DNA from: an uncultured Sinobacteraceae bacterium
Lineage (GTDB): Bacteria; Pseudomonadota; Gammaproteobacteria; Steroidobacterales; Steroidobacteraceae
Length of the DNA: 64,000 nt
Assembly (NCBI GenBank): GCA_937902995.1
Contig: CALEKY010000139.1
Coordinates: forward strand, 1-64,000
Direction: 5' to 3'
The position numbers and the translations under genes were made by a program. Under the pieces are notes generated by a model. That model made no database searches, was not told the origin of the DNA, and was given only the letters and a program-made list of their open reading frames with translations. Below are positions 9,232 to 16,933 of this stretch, piece by piece (within the stretch, counting starts at the first letter, position 1; the number at the start of each line of letters is the position of its first letter).

Positions 9232-10085
9232 GACGAGCCGAGCGAGACGCGGACGTTGTCGATGAGCCTTGCGCGTCCGATCCGCGCTGCCGTCAGGATG
9301 ACGAGCTCACGCGACTGCGGTCCCGGAGGCGCGAGCGTCTCGGCATCGCGAATCGAGAAATAGTCGCAACGAAAACCGGCCTGTTGTAGCGCTTCGTATC
9401 CCGCTTTTTCCAAGGCTTCGAAATCGCGAGCGCCCGCTTCGATCGCTCCGCGCGCGCGTTCGAGCTCGCGATAGATCGCCGGAGCGCGCGCGCGATCGTC
9501 CGCAGACAGATAGCGATTCCGAGAGCTCATCGCCAATCCATCCGCCTCGCGCGTCGTTTCGACGCCGACGATTTCGACCGGGATGCTCAAGTCTTCGACG
9601 GCCCGGCGAATGATCATCAGTTGCTGATAGTCCTTCTCGCCGAACAACGCGACATCCGGCTGTACGAGGTTCAAGAGCTTCGTCACGATCGTGGCCACGC
9701 CGGTGAAATGGCCCGGGCGAAATGCACCGCACAAGATGCTGTCCAATTCGGGCACCTGTACGCGCGCCGTCGTTTCCTGGCCGCGCGGATACATGTCCTC
9801 GACTTCGGGAACGAACAGCATGTCGGCGCCGAGCGATTCGAGCAGCCGGCGATCGTCTTCCGGCGTCCGCGGATACGCTGCGTAATCTTCGTTGGGACCG
9901 AATTGCAGCGGATTGACGAACACGCTGACGACGACGCGTTGCGCCAGCGTACGAGCCCGGCTGATGAGGTTGCCGTGGCCGGCGTGCAAGTTGCCCATCG
10001 TCGGCACGAACGCGACGCGCTCGTCTGCGCGACGCCACTCGCGAATGTGCCGCCGCAATTCTTCGGAACGAGCGACAATCAACAT
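9228..10085 (-). CDS. panC: Pantothenate synthetase
   Basis: A 285-residue ligase joining pantoate and beta-alanine with ATP, the last step to pantothenate. It shows VPTMGNLHAGH with the HxGH nucleotide-binding motif near residues 28-38, VFVNPLQFGPNEDY, FGEKDYQQ and the GLAMSSRNRYLS loop. Length is typical. It lies 15 bp after panB on the same strand. No panD is in the window. Confidence 0.97.
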   Translation of the reverse strand: MLIVARSEELRRHIREWRRADERVAFVPTMGNLHAGHGNLISRARTLAQRVVVSVFVNPLQFGPNEDYAAYPRTPEDDRRLLESLGADMLFVPEVEDMYPRGQETTARVQVPELDSILCGAFRPGHFTGVATIVTKLLNLVQPDVALFGEKDYQQLMIIRRAVEDLSIPVEIVGVETTREADGLAMSSRNRYLSADDRARAPAIYRELERARGAIEAGARDFEALEKAGYEALQQAGFRCDYFSIRDAETLAPPGPQSRELVILTAARIGRARLIDNVRVSLGSS

Positions 10086-10100
10086 GGAGGAGTCAATCTC

Positions 10101-10928
10101 TCAAAAACAGTGCTCGGGCGCCGGATACGTGCGCGACTTGACCGCCTGCACGTACGCCTTGACGGCATCGAGCGGCGACTGCTGACCCTCCATGAAATTC
10201 TTGACGAATCGCGGCTTGCGGCCGGGCGTGATTTCCAGAATGTCGTACAGCACGAGGATTTGGCCGTCGGTATCGGGACCCGCTCCGATCCCGATCACCG
10301 GCACGTGCAGTGCCTTCGTGATCTGCGCACCGAGCGCCGACGGAATGCATTCCAGAAGAACCAAGTCGGCACCGGCTTCTTCGAGCGCTTGAGCATCCCG
10401 CAGCATTTGCTCCGCGGCTGCTTGCTCGCGACCTTGCACTCGGAATCCGCCAGCCTTGTGAACCGATTGCGGCTTCAAGCCGAGATGCGCGCATACGGCG
10501 ATGTCGTGCTCGGCGAGAAATCTGACGATCTCCACCTGCCCGGCCCCGCCCTCGAGCTTGACCATCTTGGCGCCGCCCTCCTGCATGAGCCGTACGGCAT
10601 TCTCGAGCGCCTGCTCCTTCGTGGCGTACGTCATGAACGGCATGTCCGCCATCAGAAAAGGGCGGTACAAGCCCTTCGAAACGGCCTTGCAGTGATAGAT
10701 CACGTCCTCGAGCGTGACGGGCACGGTCGTATCGTGGCCTTGAATGACCATGCCCAACGAGTCGCCGACGAGCACGACGTCCGCGCCGGCGTCATCGACG
10801 AGCGTTGCAAAGCTGGCGTCATAGGCCGTGATGCAGGCGATTTTCTCGCCCTCGGCCTTCATCCGTTCTAGCGTTGAGATGTTGACAGGCGGGCGCGGGG
10901 CGTATCGCTCTTGCAGGTGCTTGTACAT
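10101..10928 (-). CDS. panB: 3-methyl-2-oxobutanoate hydroxymethyltransferase
   Basis: A 275-residue TIM-barrel enzyme making ketopantoate from 2-oxoisovalerate and methylenetetrahydrofolate. Motifs: ITAYDASFA, DVVLVGDSLGMV (Asp metal ligand), AKMVKLEGG, CAHLGLKPQS, and the catalytic Glu in LLECIP. The downstream partner is panC; folK is upstream on the same strand, linking folate and pantothenate supply. The 222-bp gap before it may carry its own promoter. Confidence 0.97.
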   Translation of the reverse strand: MYKHLQERYAPRPPVNISTLERMKAEGEKIACITAYDASFATLVDDAGADVVLVGDSLGMVIQGHDTTVPVTLEDVIYHCKAVSKGLYRPFLMADMPFMTYATKEQALENAVRLMQEGGAKMVKLEGGAGQVEIVRFLAEHDIAVCAHLGLKPQSVHKAGGFRVQGREQAAAEQMLRDAQALEEAGADLVLLECIPSALGAQITKALHVPVIGIGAGPDTDGQILVLYDILEITPGRKPRFVKNFMEGQQSPLDAVKAYVQAVKSRTYPAPEHCF

Positions 10929-11150
10929 GAGTCACTCACCGTCATTTCGAACTCTTCCGCCGGCGCCTGCAGTGAAATCTGCGTCTGGTGCGCTTGCAAG
11001 TCGTAGCGGCAGCGATTCCCCCCTCGAAACGGGCGCCAAGAATGAACGAGGCATGTGCAAACATCAACTTTCGATGAACCAGGCTGGTGCAGCGCTAGGA
11101 GCCCCGAGGGAGGGTGACCGGTAGCGCGCATGCGCGCGGGATTCGGATCT

Positions 11151-11810
11151 TCAGGTCGTCGGCGCAGTCTTCAGCGGATTGAAATAGTGCCGACCGTGGC
11201 GCACTCGTTTGATCTGTTCGAACAGCTGATCGTAGTCCTGGTCGTTGTTGACGAAATCCGCCTCGGCAGCATTCACGATGAGCAACGGCGAGGCGACATA
11301 TTCATGGAAGAAACGCGCGTAGGCTTCCTGGAGCCGTTCGAGGTATTCGCGATCGATGTGCTGCTCGTAGCGGATCCCGCGCCTGGCGATGCGTTCGAGC
11401 AGCACGTTGCTCGGCGCCTGCAGGTAGATCACCAAATCAGGCACTGGCATATCGATCGCCAGGCGATCGTAGATTTGCTGATAGAGCGCATACTCCTGTT
11501 CGTCGAGCGTCAGGCGCGCGAACAGCCGGTCCTTGTCGATCAAGTAGTCTGCGACACGCACGGTATCGAACAGATCGTGTTGACGCATGTCCTCGAGCTG
11601 ACGCGTACGCTGAAACAAGAAGAACAGTTGCGTTTGCAGCGCCGCCGATCGTGGGTTGCGATAGAAGCGCTCGAGGAACGGATTCTCTTCGGCCTGCTCG
11701 AGAATGAGCTCGCTGCCGAAGCTGCGCGCAAGCCGGCGCGCCAAACTCGTTTTGCCGACACCGATCGGACCTTCGACGACGATGTACCGATGAGGCGAGC
11801 TCGAATGCAT
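11151..11810 (-). CDS. Deoxynucleoside kinase family protein
   Basis: A 219-residue P-loop kinase of the deoxyadenosine/deoxyguanosine kinase family. P-loop GPIGVGKTS is at about residues 14-22; EENPFLERFY, the DRLFARLTL segment and a C-terminal LID RGIRYEQHIDREYLERL are visible. In the family it phosphorylates deoxynucleosides for salvage; substrate preference cannot be read here. Genes of this kind are often found between folK and panB in gammaproteobacteria, as here (13 bp after folK), so it may have a pathway role beyond salvage. That link is inference. Confidence 0.85.
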   Translation of the reverse strand: MHSSSPHRYIVVEGPIGVGKTSLARRLARSFGSELILEQAEENPFLERFYRNPRSAALQTQLFFLFQRTRQLEDMRQHDLFDTVRVADYLIDKDRLFARLTLDEQEYALYQQIYDRLAIDMPVPDLVIYLQAPSNVLLERIARRGIRYEQHIDREYLERLQEAYARFFHEYVASPLLIVNAAEADFVNNDQDYDQLFEQIKRVRHGRHYFNPLKTAPTT

Positions 11811-11823
11811 TTCGGGACGTGTT

Positions 11824-12327
11824 CTAAACCGTTACGGAAAGCGCCTCGAGACCGTCGACCGGCGCACGCCCGATGAGCTCGCGAACACGGCCATGGCCCG
11901 GCACCTCGAGATCGGGCGCAAGATCGAACAGAGGATACAGGACGAAATTGCGCAACGGCACGCCAGGATGCGGAACCGTGAGCTCATCGGTCTCGATCCG
12001 CTCGGATCCGAAGACGCAAAGATCGAAATCGATCACCCGCGGTCCCCAACGCACGACCGGCGCGGTACGTCCAAGCTTGACTTCGAGCGACTTGAGCGCG
12101 CGCAACAACTCCAGCGCGGTCAGCTCGGTCAACAATCCCGCCGCAGCATTCACGAACTCCGGCTGATCTTGCGGCCCCAGAGGTGCGGACCGATACAGCC
12201 GCGAACGTGCGACGAGCCGCGTTTTCGGCAACGCGTCCAAGTGAGCGAATGCTTGGCGCACGGTCGCAAGCGGCTCGCCGAGATTGGCGCCGATCGCAAC
12301 GTAAGCGGGCGTCCACAAGCTGCTCAT
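11824..12327 (-). CDS. folK: 6-hydroxymethyl-7,8-dihydropterin pyrophosphokinase
   Basis: A 167-residue folate-pathway enzyme transferring pyrophosphate from ATP to hydroxymethyldihydropterin. Visible motifs are AYVAIGANLG, SRLYRSAPLG, the signature GPRVIDFDLCVFG with its two magnesium Asp residues, and VPHPGVPLRNFVLYPL. The ATG at 12327 gives the correct N terminus and lies 22 bp after the pcnB stop. A longer ORF runs upstream in frame into pcnB and is ignored. Confidence 0.96.
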   Translation of the reverse strand: MSSLWTPAYVAIGANLGEPLATVRQAFAHLDALPKTRLVARSRLYRSAPLGPQDQPEFVNAAAGLLTELTALELLRALKSLEVKLGRTAPVVRWGPRVIDFDLCVFGSERIETDELTVPHPGVPLRNFVLYPLFDLAPDLEVPGHGRVRELIGRAPVDGLEALSVTV

Positions 12328-12349
12328 CGCCAACGCGCGAACATCGCCG

Positions 12350-13753
12350 CTAAGCACGCCGAACGCGTCGGCGCCTACGACGTCGCCGAGCGCCGGAGCG
12401 TTTCGGTTGAGCTTCACCCGTACGCTGCTCAACGCGCGCGACCTTTTCCTCGTCCGGCAACGTCTGGATTTCGGTCCACCACTGCGCCAGTTCTTCCGGC
12501 ACTTCCCCGCTTGCCGCACGCAAGAGCAGGAAGTCGTACGCCGCACGAAACCGAGGATGCGCCAACAGCCGCAACGCCCGCCGTCCCTCGCGCCGCTCGA
12601 AACGCGGCTGCAACGCAATGATCTCGCGCATCGGCAACGTGAAGCGCTTCGGAATCGCCACACGCGATTGCTGTCGGGCCGTGACGATCTCGCAAGCGTT
12701 CACGAGCTCAGCAGCCATCGCACCTTCCTGGTGAGGCATGCCTTCGTAGGTCTTGCGAATCGCCGGCCATAGGAGCACGGCGAACAAGAAGGTCGGCGTC
12801 ACCGGTTTACCGGCGCGCACGCGCTCGTCAGTACCCGCGAGCCCGAGGTGAAGCAATCGCGAAGCCGGGGTTTCGCCGTCGGCGAGCGCGGCAGCCACTT
12901 CCGGAAAGAGATGTTCGAGCAAGCCGAGATCTTGCAGCTTCGGGAACGCGCTGGTAGCGAATCCGGCGAGAAACAGCTTGTTCACTTCATCGAACAAACG
13001 CGCCGGAGGAATCCCGTCGAGCATCCACGCGAGCTTCGGAATGGGCTCCTCCGTGTCGGGGTGCATGGTGAAGCCCAGCTTTGCTGCGAATCGGACGGCG
13101 CGCAGCATCCGCACCGGATCCTCGCGATAGCGCGTCTGCGGATCGCCGATGAGCCTCAGCACGCGGGCGCGCGCATCGGCAACGCCGCCGACGTAATCCC
13201 AAATCGAGAAATCGCTGATGTTGTAGTACAGCGCATTGGCCGTGAAATCGCGCCGCCAGACGTCTTCGTCGATCGTGCCGTAAAGATTGTCGCGAATGAT
13301 CCGGCCGCGCTCGTCCAGCACGCGATGCCCTGCTTCATCGACGCTGTTGTCCTCGTCGATCGTCGTATGCGCGGCACGGAACGTCGCGACTTCGACGATT
13401 TCGTTACCGAAACGCACGTGGGCCAGATGGAACCGACGGCCGATCAGGCGGCAATTGCGAAACAGCTGTTTGACCTGGTCGGGGTGCGCATTCGTGGCAA
13501 CGTCGAAGTCTTTCGGAACGACCCCGAGCAACAGGTCGCGGACCGCACCACCGACCAAGAAAGCCTGATAGCCCGCCTCTTTCAGGCGATACAGCACCTT
13601 CAACGCATTCGCGGAGATGTTGGCTCGCGAGATCGGATGTTCTTCGCGACGGATGATGAGCGGTTCGTTGCCGCTGGTGTGAGAAGTGGGATTCTTGTCG
13701 TTCAATAGCGCACGCCGCTTGAGCCGAGAGACGCGCGCCGTATAATAGCGCAC
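12350..13753 (-). CDS. pcnB: Poly(A) polymerase I
   Basis: A 467-residue nucleotidyltransferase adding 3' poly(A) tails that promote RNA decay. The catalytic head has FLVGGAVRDLLLG and the KDFDVATNA Asp pair; CRLIGRRFHLAHV and EDPVRMLRAVRFAAKLGF follow. The C terminus ends in a run of arginines (GARRRRRRRRVRRA), an RNA-binding tail. The true start is uncertain: the ATG at 13753 gives 16 extra basic residues before a TTG at 13705. The first codons overlap the TATAAT box of the divergent tRNA promoter. Confidence 0.95.
   Translation of the reverse strand: MRYYTARVSRLKRRALLNDKNPTSHTSGNEPLIIRREEHPISRANISANALKVLYRLKEAGYQAFLVGGAVRDLLLGVVPKDFDVATNAHPDQVKQLFRNCRLIGRRFHLAHVRFGNEIVEVATFRAAHTTIDEDNSVDEAGHRVLDERGRIIRDNLYGTIDEDVWRRDFTANALYYNISDFSIWDYVGGVADARARVLRLIGDPQTRYREDPVRMLRAVRFAAKLGFTMHPDTEEPIPKLAWMLDGIPPARLFDEVNKLFLAGFATSAFPKLQDLGLLEHLFPEVAAALADGETPASRLLHLGLAGTDERVRAGKPVTPTFLFAVLLWPAIRKTYEGMPHQEGAMAAELVNACEIVTARQQSRVAIPKRFTLPMREIIALQPRFERREGRRALRLLAHPRFRAAYDFLLLRAASGEVPEELAQWWTEIQTLPDEEKVARVEQRTGEAQPKRSGARRRRRRRRVRRA
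13719..13746 (+). promoter_or_regulatory. Promoter of the tRNA-Glu gene
   Basis: TTGAGC at 13719-13724, a 16-bp spacer, then a perfect TATAAT at 13741-13746. A GC-rich discriminator (GCGCACCC) follows, typical of stringently controlled stable-RNA promoters. The tRNA starts 38 bp after the -10 box. The promoter overlaps the first codons of the divergent pcnB gene. Confidence 0.75.
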
Positions 13754-13784
13754 CCGCCCGCCTCATTCGCTCAACGCGATAAAC

Positions 13785-13860
13785 GCTCCCATCGTCTAGA
13801 GGCCTAGGACATTGCCCTCTCAAGGCAGTAACCGGGGTTCGAATCCCCGTGGGAGCGCCA
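13785..13860 (+). tRNA. tRNA-Glu, anticodon CTC
   Basis: A 76-nt cloverleaf. The acceptor stem GCTCCCA pairs with TGGGAGC. The D arm contains TCTAGAGGCCTAGGA. The anticodon loop CTCTCAA puts CTC at positions 34-36, reading GAG codons. The T arm is CGGGG-TTCGAAT-CCCCG, and the 3' CCA is encoded. The D arm and identity elements resemble bacterial tRNA-Glu. Most bacteria get by with a TTC anticodon; a separate CTC gene fits the high GAG use expected at this GC content. Confidence 0.95.
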
Positions 13861-13874
13861 TCTGTCATCTGAGC

Positions 13875-13975
13875 GGAGCGAAGGCCGCTCCCACGACGAT
13901 GAGAACCCGGGTTCGACCAGAATCGTCGGGCGCCGGTTATGGATGGCAGAGGCGCCAGTCCCCGTGGGAGCACCG
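13875..13975. repeat. tRNA-like structured element with copied tRNA 3' end
   Basis: A 13-bp direct repeat, TCCCCGTGGGAGC, occurs in the tRNA-Glu 3' end (13844-13856) and again at 13959-13971. The second copy closes a predicted structure. GCTCCCAC (13887-13894) pairs with GTGGGAGC (13964-13971). Inside lie a hairpin GACGAT/ATCGTC (13895-13900 with 13922-13927) enclosing the palindrome GAACCCGGGTTC, and a second hairpin from two GGCGCC boxes (13929-13934, 13951-13956). The outer stem equals the tRNA acceptor stem, and the copy is followed by ACCG where the tRNA has GCCA. It may be a decayed tRNA duplicate, an old integration scar or a processing/termination structure. Confidence 0.55.
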
Positions 13976-14115
13976 CCCAAACGGAACGAAATCGCTTCCG
14001 AATGCCTCTCGCTTACGAGACCTCATCTTTCGCCTTGCGTGCTTCACTTTGAAGTGCGCACGCAGCTGTCGGCATCGATCCGTGCATAATGGAAGTGTGC
14101 GACTGGGAGCACTTC

Positions 14116-14904
14116 ATGACGCCAGCCGACCGCCGCATCAGCGAACTCATCGAGAAATGGCTCACGAGCATCGACCTGCACCTGCGGTATGTCGAGCTCA
14201 GCGATGCGGCTTATGCGCGCGCCCAGCCTTGGCCGAAGCATGACCGGCCGACCCGCTGGGTGCTCGAGGTCGCCCGGCAGAAGCTTCTGGAGCTCAAGCA
14301 ACACTGCGAAACGCGTCAGGCGATGGGCGACAGCAAGTTTGCCGAATCCCTGGAGCTGATGGCCTTTCTCGCGAATCTGGTCGGGATTCAGAACATTCAG
14401 CGGTTCATTCCTCTGGCCGATCCCGCAAAGGACGGCACCGGTCTCGGAACGACGGCGACGATGGAAGCGCCGACGGTCATCAAACCCGCGCCGGCTCGAC
14501 CACAGCCAGAAGAGCCGACGCGAGAAATGCCGCGACTACGACCCACTGCGCCCGCGACACCAAAAGCCACTGCGACACCGAAGCCGGCCCCGACAGCATC
14601 GAAAGCCGCTTCCCCGGCACCGAAAGCACAGCCCGCCCGTGCGCCAGCCGCCGCTCCCCGGACGTCTCCGAGCCGGGCGCAAGGCGCTTCGCGCGCCGAC
14701 ACATCCAAGCCCCTGTCCGACGCAATGAAGGCGAAGATCATGGCGGACGCGGTGAGGCTGATTAAGTGGGGCAAGCCTTGGCACGAGCTTGCCGAGCTGA
14801 TCGGCCGAATGGCCGAACGCCCACCGGTACCGGAGATCCGCAAGGTTCTGCGTGCCCACAAAGCGGAAATCGAAGCAAAGGCAAAGGCTGCGCAAAGTCG
14901 CTGA
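14116..14904 (+). CDS. Hypothetical two-domain protein with Pro/Ala-rich linker
   Basis: Not recognised. The likely start is the ATG at 14116 (262 residues), with GGGAGC upstream; an ATG at 14089 would add nine residues. Residues 1-105 are mostly helical with conserved-looking aromatic and charged positions (WLTSIDLHLRYVELSD, QPWPKHDRPTRWVLEVARQK). Residues 110-200 form a low-complexity Pro/Ala/Lys/Thr linker. The last 60 residues are a basic helical module (MADAVRLIKWGKPWHELAELI, then EIRKVLRAHKAEIEAKAKA). No signal peptide or membrane segment is seen, so it is probably cytoplasmic. The basic tail suggests nucleic-acid or ribosome contact, which is inference only. Confidence 0.8.
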   Translation: MTPADRRISELIEKWLTSIDLHLRYVELSDAAYARAQPWPKHDRPTRWVLEVARQKLLELKQHCETRQAMGDSKFAESLELMAFLANLVGIQNIQRFIPLADPAKDGTGLGTTATMEAPTVIKPAPARPQPEEPTREMPRLRPTAPATPKATATPKPAPTASKAASPAPKAQPARAPAAAPRTSPSRAQGASRADTSKPLSDAMKAKIMADAVRLIKWGKPWHELAELIGRMAERPPVPEIRKVLRAHKAEIEAKAKAAQSR

Positions 14905-14922
14905 CCCCGGCCCATCAAAGAC

Positions 14923-14958
14923 AAAAAAAAGGCCGGGTATCTTGCGATGGACCCGGCC
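14923..14958 (-). terminator. Strong Rho-independent terminator on the minus strand
   Basis: Read leftward, GGCCGGGT (14958-14951) and ACCCGGCC (14938-14931) form a perfect 8-bp GC-rich stem with a 12-nt loop, followed at once by eight T residues (14930-14923). No annotated minus-strand gene ends here, so it must serve an unannotated leftward transcript. On the plus strand there is no T run. Confidence 0.85.
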
Positions 14959-15081
14959 AATCAGGGGGATTCGAGCCTTGGTCTCGAAGCGAAACTACGC
15001 TTCCAGACGCGAGTGACCTTCACATTGACACACCGGGCGGCTCAGAGTTCCGTTCCAATCTCGTCCCGCGTGTATTTTGCA
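14923..15081 (-). ncRNA. Candidate small RNA, about 160 nt
   Basis: Between a promoter-like pair at 15116-15088 and the terminator at 14958-14923 lies about 160 nt with no ORF of note on the minus strand. The longest frame from a GTG is about 20 codons, ending RPRLESP-stop. Start near 15081 and end near 14923 are inferred from the promoter and the T run. I do not recognise it as 6S, 4.5S, tmRNA or RNase P RNA. With hfq present, an Hfq-dependent RNA is plausible; a leader-peptide gene is the alternative. Confidence 0.5.
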
Positions 15082-15087
15082 GTGCCA

Positions 15088-15116
15088 AATATACAGGGAT
15101 TTGTTGTGATGCACAA
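15088..15116 (-). promoter_or_regulatory. Promoter with overlapping palindromes, minus strand
   Basis: Read leftward: TTGTGC (15116-15111), a 17-bp spacer, then TATATT (15093-15088). The -35 matches 3 of 6 and the -10 matches 5 of 6. The -35 overlaps the palindrome GTTGTG-ATG-CACAAC (15103-15117). The -10 and start site overlap an imperfect 25-bp inverted repeat (15071-15095, arms TGTAT-TTTGC and GCCAAA-ATACA). This layout fits a repressor-controlled promoter. Confidence 0.5.
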
Positions 15117-15117
15117 C

Positions 15118-15455
15118 GATTTTTTGCGGGCTGTAACTTTCGTCCATTCAAGAGCTTGACGGTCGCGTTATGTAACACGCCCGCTCTGACTCAGCATTTC
15201 GCGACGCAAACTGCTAACGCCGAACCAGGCACCCCGCACCACCGCATTAAATTAGCGTCACTCAACCGTTCGTAACGCTCGCAACGGGTTGAAAGTAAAG
15301 GCTTCGGCAGACAAGAATCCCCGCCCTCTCAAGACGGACTTCGACGCCTCGCCGCGATAACGCGAACAAGACGGGCGATTCGAGCCGGTCCCACTCAGGG
15401 GTGCATACACGGGGACCGGCGCCGTCAAACGACACGCTTCAACACGGCGGACAAC
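15118..15455. other. Spacer upstream of the Gld-type ABC operon
   Basis: About 340 bp without a supported gene on either strand. It should hold the promoter of gldA, but I see no convincing -35/-10 pair; TTGAAA near 15288 lacks a good -10 partner. ORFs crossing it are antisense shadows of gldA. Confidence 0.4.
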
Positions 15456-16205
15456 ATGATCGAAATCAACCATCTCACGAAGAGCTATGGGTCGCTCCTC
15501 GCGGTCAACGACATTTCGTTCACCGTGAAGCCGGGCGAAGTGCTGGGCTTTCTGGGGCCGAACGGCGCCGGCAAGTCCACCACGATGAAAATGATCACCG
15601 GATTCCTCACCCCGACCTCCGGATCGGTGCGGGTGTGCGGGTACGACGTGGAATCTCAGCCCCTCCTCGCCAAGTCCTGCATGGGCTACTTGCCCGAGGG
15701 TGCGCCGAGCTACGGCGAGATGACCGTCCGGACGTTCCTCGAGTTCATTGCGAACGTCCGTGGACTCAAAGGCGAGACGCGCAAGCGCCGCCTCGATGAT
15801 GTGATTCAGCGCCTGCAGCTTGCGACGGTGTTGGAGCAGGCCATCGAGACGCTCTCCAAGGGCTTCAAACGCCGCGTCGGATTGGCTCAGGCCCTGCTGC
15901 ACGACCCGCAAGTGCTCATTCTCGACGAACCGACGGACGGACTCGATCCGAATCAGAAACACCAGGTCCGGACCCTGATCGGCGAGATGTCGAAAGACAA
16001 GATCATCGTCATTTCCACGCACATCCTCGAAGAGGTCGATGCCGTCTGCAATCGCGCCATCATCATTGCGGGCGGACGGCTCCTCGCGGACGACACGCCG
16101 CAAAACCTGGCGAAGCGGTCCCCGAGCGGCCGGCTCGACGATGTGTTCCGCGAAATCACGACCGGCAAGCCGGTTACCCCAGAGAAGGTCGCCGCCCATG
16201 CATAA
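15456..16205 (+). CDS. ABC transporter ATP-binding protein, GldA-like
   Basis: A 249-residue ABC ATPase. Walker A GPNGAGKST lies at 34-42, the signature region ETLSKGFKRRVGLAQALL in the middle, Walker B VLILDEPTDGLDP next, and the switch His in ISTHILEEV. It resembles the GldA/CcmA-type subfamily paired with ABC-2 permeases. It is the first gene of a four-gene rightward set with the permease and two auxiliary proteins. In Bacteroidetes the homologs serve gliding; in gammaproteobacteria the substrate is unknown. It overlaps the next gene by 8 bp. Confidence 0.93.
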   Translation: MIEINHLTKSYGSLLAVNDISFTVKPGEVLGFLGPNGAGKSTTMKMITGFLTPTSGSVRVCGYDVESQPLLAKSCMGYLPEGAPSYGEMTVRTFLEFIANVRGLKGETRKRRLDDVIQRLQLATVLEQAIETLSKGFKRRVGLAQALLHDPQVLILDEPTDGLDPNQKHQVRTLIGEMSKDKIIVISTHILEEVDAVCNRAIIIAGGRLLADDTPQNLAKRSPSGRLDDVFREITTGKPVTPEKVAAHA

Positions 16206-16932
16206 CGTCGTCACGATCTTTCGTCGCGAGTTCGCCAGCTATTTCGCAACGCCACTCGCATTCGTCTTCATCGTCATTTTCTTGATCCTTGCGGGCGTCT
16301 TTGCGTTCTACATCGGCAGCTTCTACGAGCGTGGCCAAGCGGACCTTGCGCCCTTCTTCAGCTATCACCCGTGGCTGTACCTGTTCCTGATTCCTGCGAT
16401 CTCGATGCGCCTGTGGGCTGAAGAGCGCAAATCCGGAACGATCGAGCTGCTCATGACGCTGCCGGTGACGCTCTGGCAGGCCGTGCTCGGAAAGTACCTC
16501 GCTGCCTGGGCGTTTGCCGGCGTGGCGCTCGCCCTCACCTTTCCGATGTGGATCACCGTCAATTATCTGGGCGATCCCGATAACGGCACGATCCTCGCCG
16601 CTTACATCGGCAGCTTTCTGATGGCCGGCGGCTTTCTGGCGATCGGCTCGTGCATCTCCGCCACGACGCGCAACCAGGTGATCGCCTTCATTTTCACGGT
16701 CGTCATCTGTTTCCTGTTCCTGCTGGCCGGCTTCTCGCTCGTGCTCTCGGTGTTCGAAGGTTGGGCGCCGCAGCCGATCGTGGATGCGATCGCCTCGCTG
16801 TCGTTCCTGACGCACTTCACCTCGATCTCCAAGGGCGTGATCGATCTGCGAGACCTGCTGTATTTCGCGACGGTTATCGCGGCGTGGCTCGTCGCGAATG
16901 CCATCGTCCTCGAACTCAAGAAGGCCGACTGA
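16198..16932 (+). CDS. ABC-2 permease, GldF-like
   Basis: A 244-residue inner-membrane permease with six predicted membrane helices; the first is AFVFIVIFLILAGVFAFYI. RLWAEERKSGTIELLMTLPV is the conserved cytoplasmic loop of ABC-2/GldF permeases. The start at 16198 overlaps the gldA-like stop by 8 bp, implying coupled translation; the longer frame upstream is a shadow. It is the partner of the ATPase before it and of the auxiliary protein after it. Confidence 0.92.
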   Translation: MHNVVTIFRREFASYFATPLAFVFIVIFLILAGVFAFYIGSFYERGQADLAPFFSYHPWLYLFLIPAISMRLWAEERKSGTIELLMTLPVTLWQAVLGKYLAAWAFAGVALALTFPMWITVNYLGDPDNGTILAAYIGSFLMAGGFLAIGSCISATTRNQVIAFIFTVVICFLFLLAGFSLVLSVFEGWAPQPIVDAIASLSFLTHFTSISKGVIDLRDLLYFATVIAAWLVANAIVLELKKAD

Positions 16933-16933
16933 C

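Noticed and set aside
14397..14960. 187-codon leftward frame starting in the terminator at 14960
   Set aside because: Starts inside a terminator stem and runs antisense to the hypothetical protein; composition is that of a shadow.
14941..15000. tRNA gene on the minus strand (a CTCGAATCCCCC stretch resembling a T arm)
   Set aside because: The flanking stem does not pair and no anticodon or acceptor stem can be built.
15103..15124. Plus-strand terminator from GTTGTG-ATG-CACAAC and following T run
   Set aside because: The stem is only 6 bp with a 3-nt loop and AT-rich. The palindrome is better explained as an operator over the minus-strand -35 box.
15258..16214. 318-codon leftward frame opposite the GldA-like gene
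   Set aside because: Shadow of the ABC ATPase; it also runs into spacer without a ribosome binding site.
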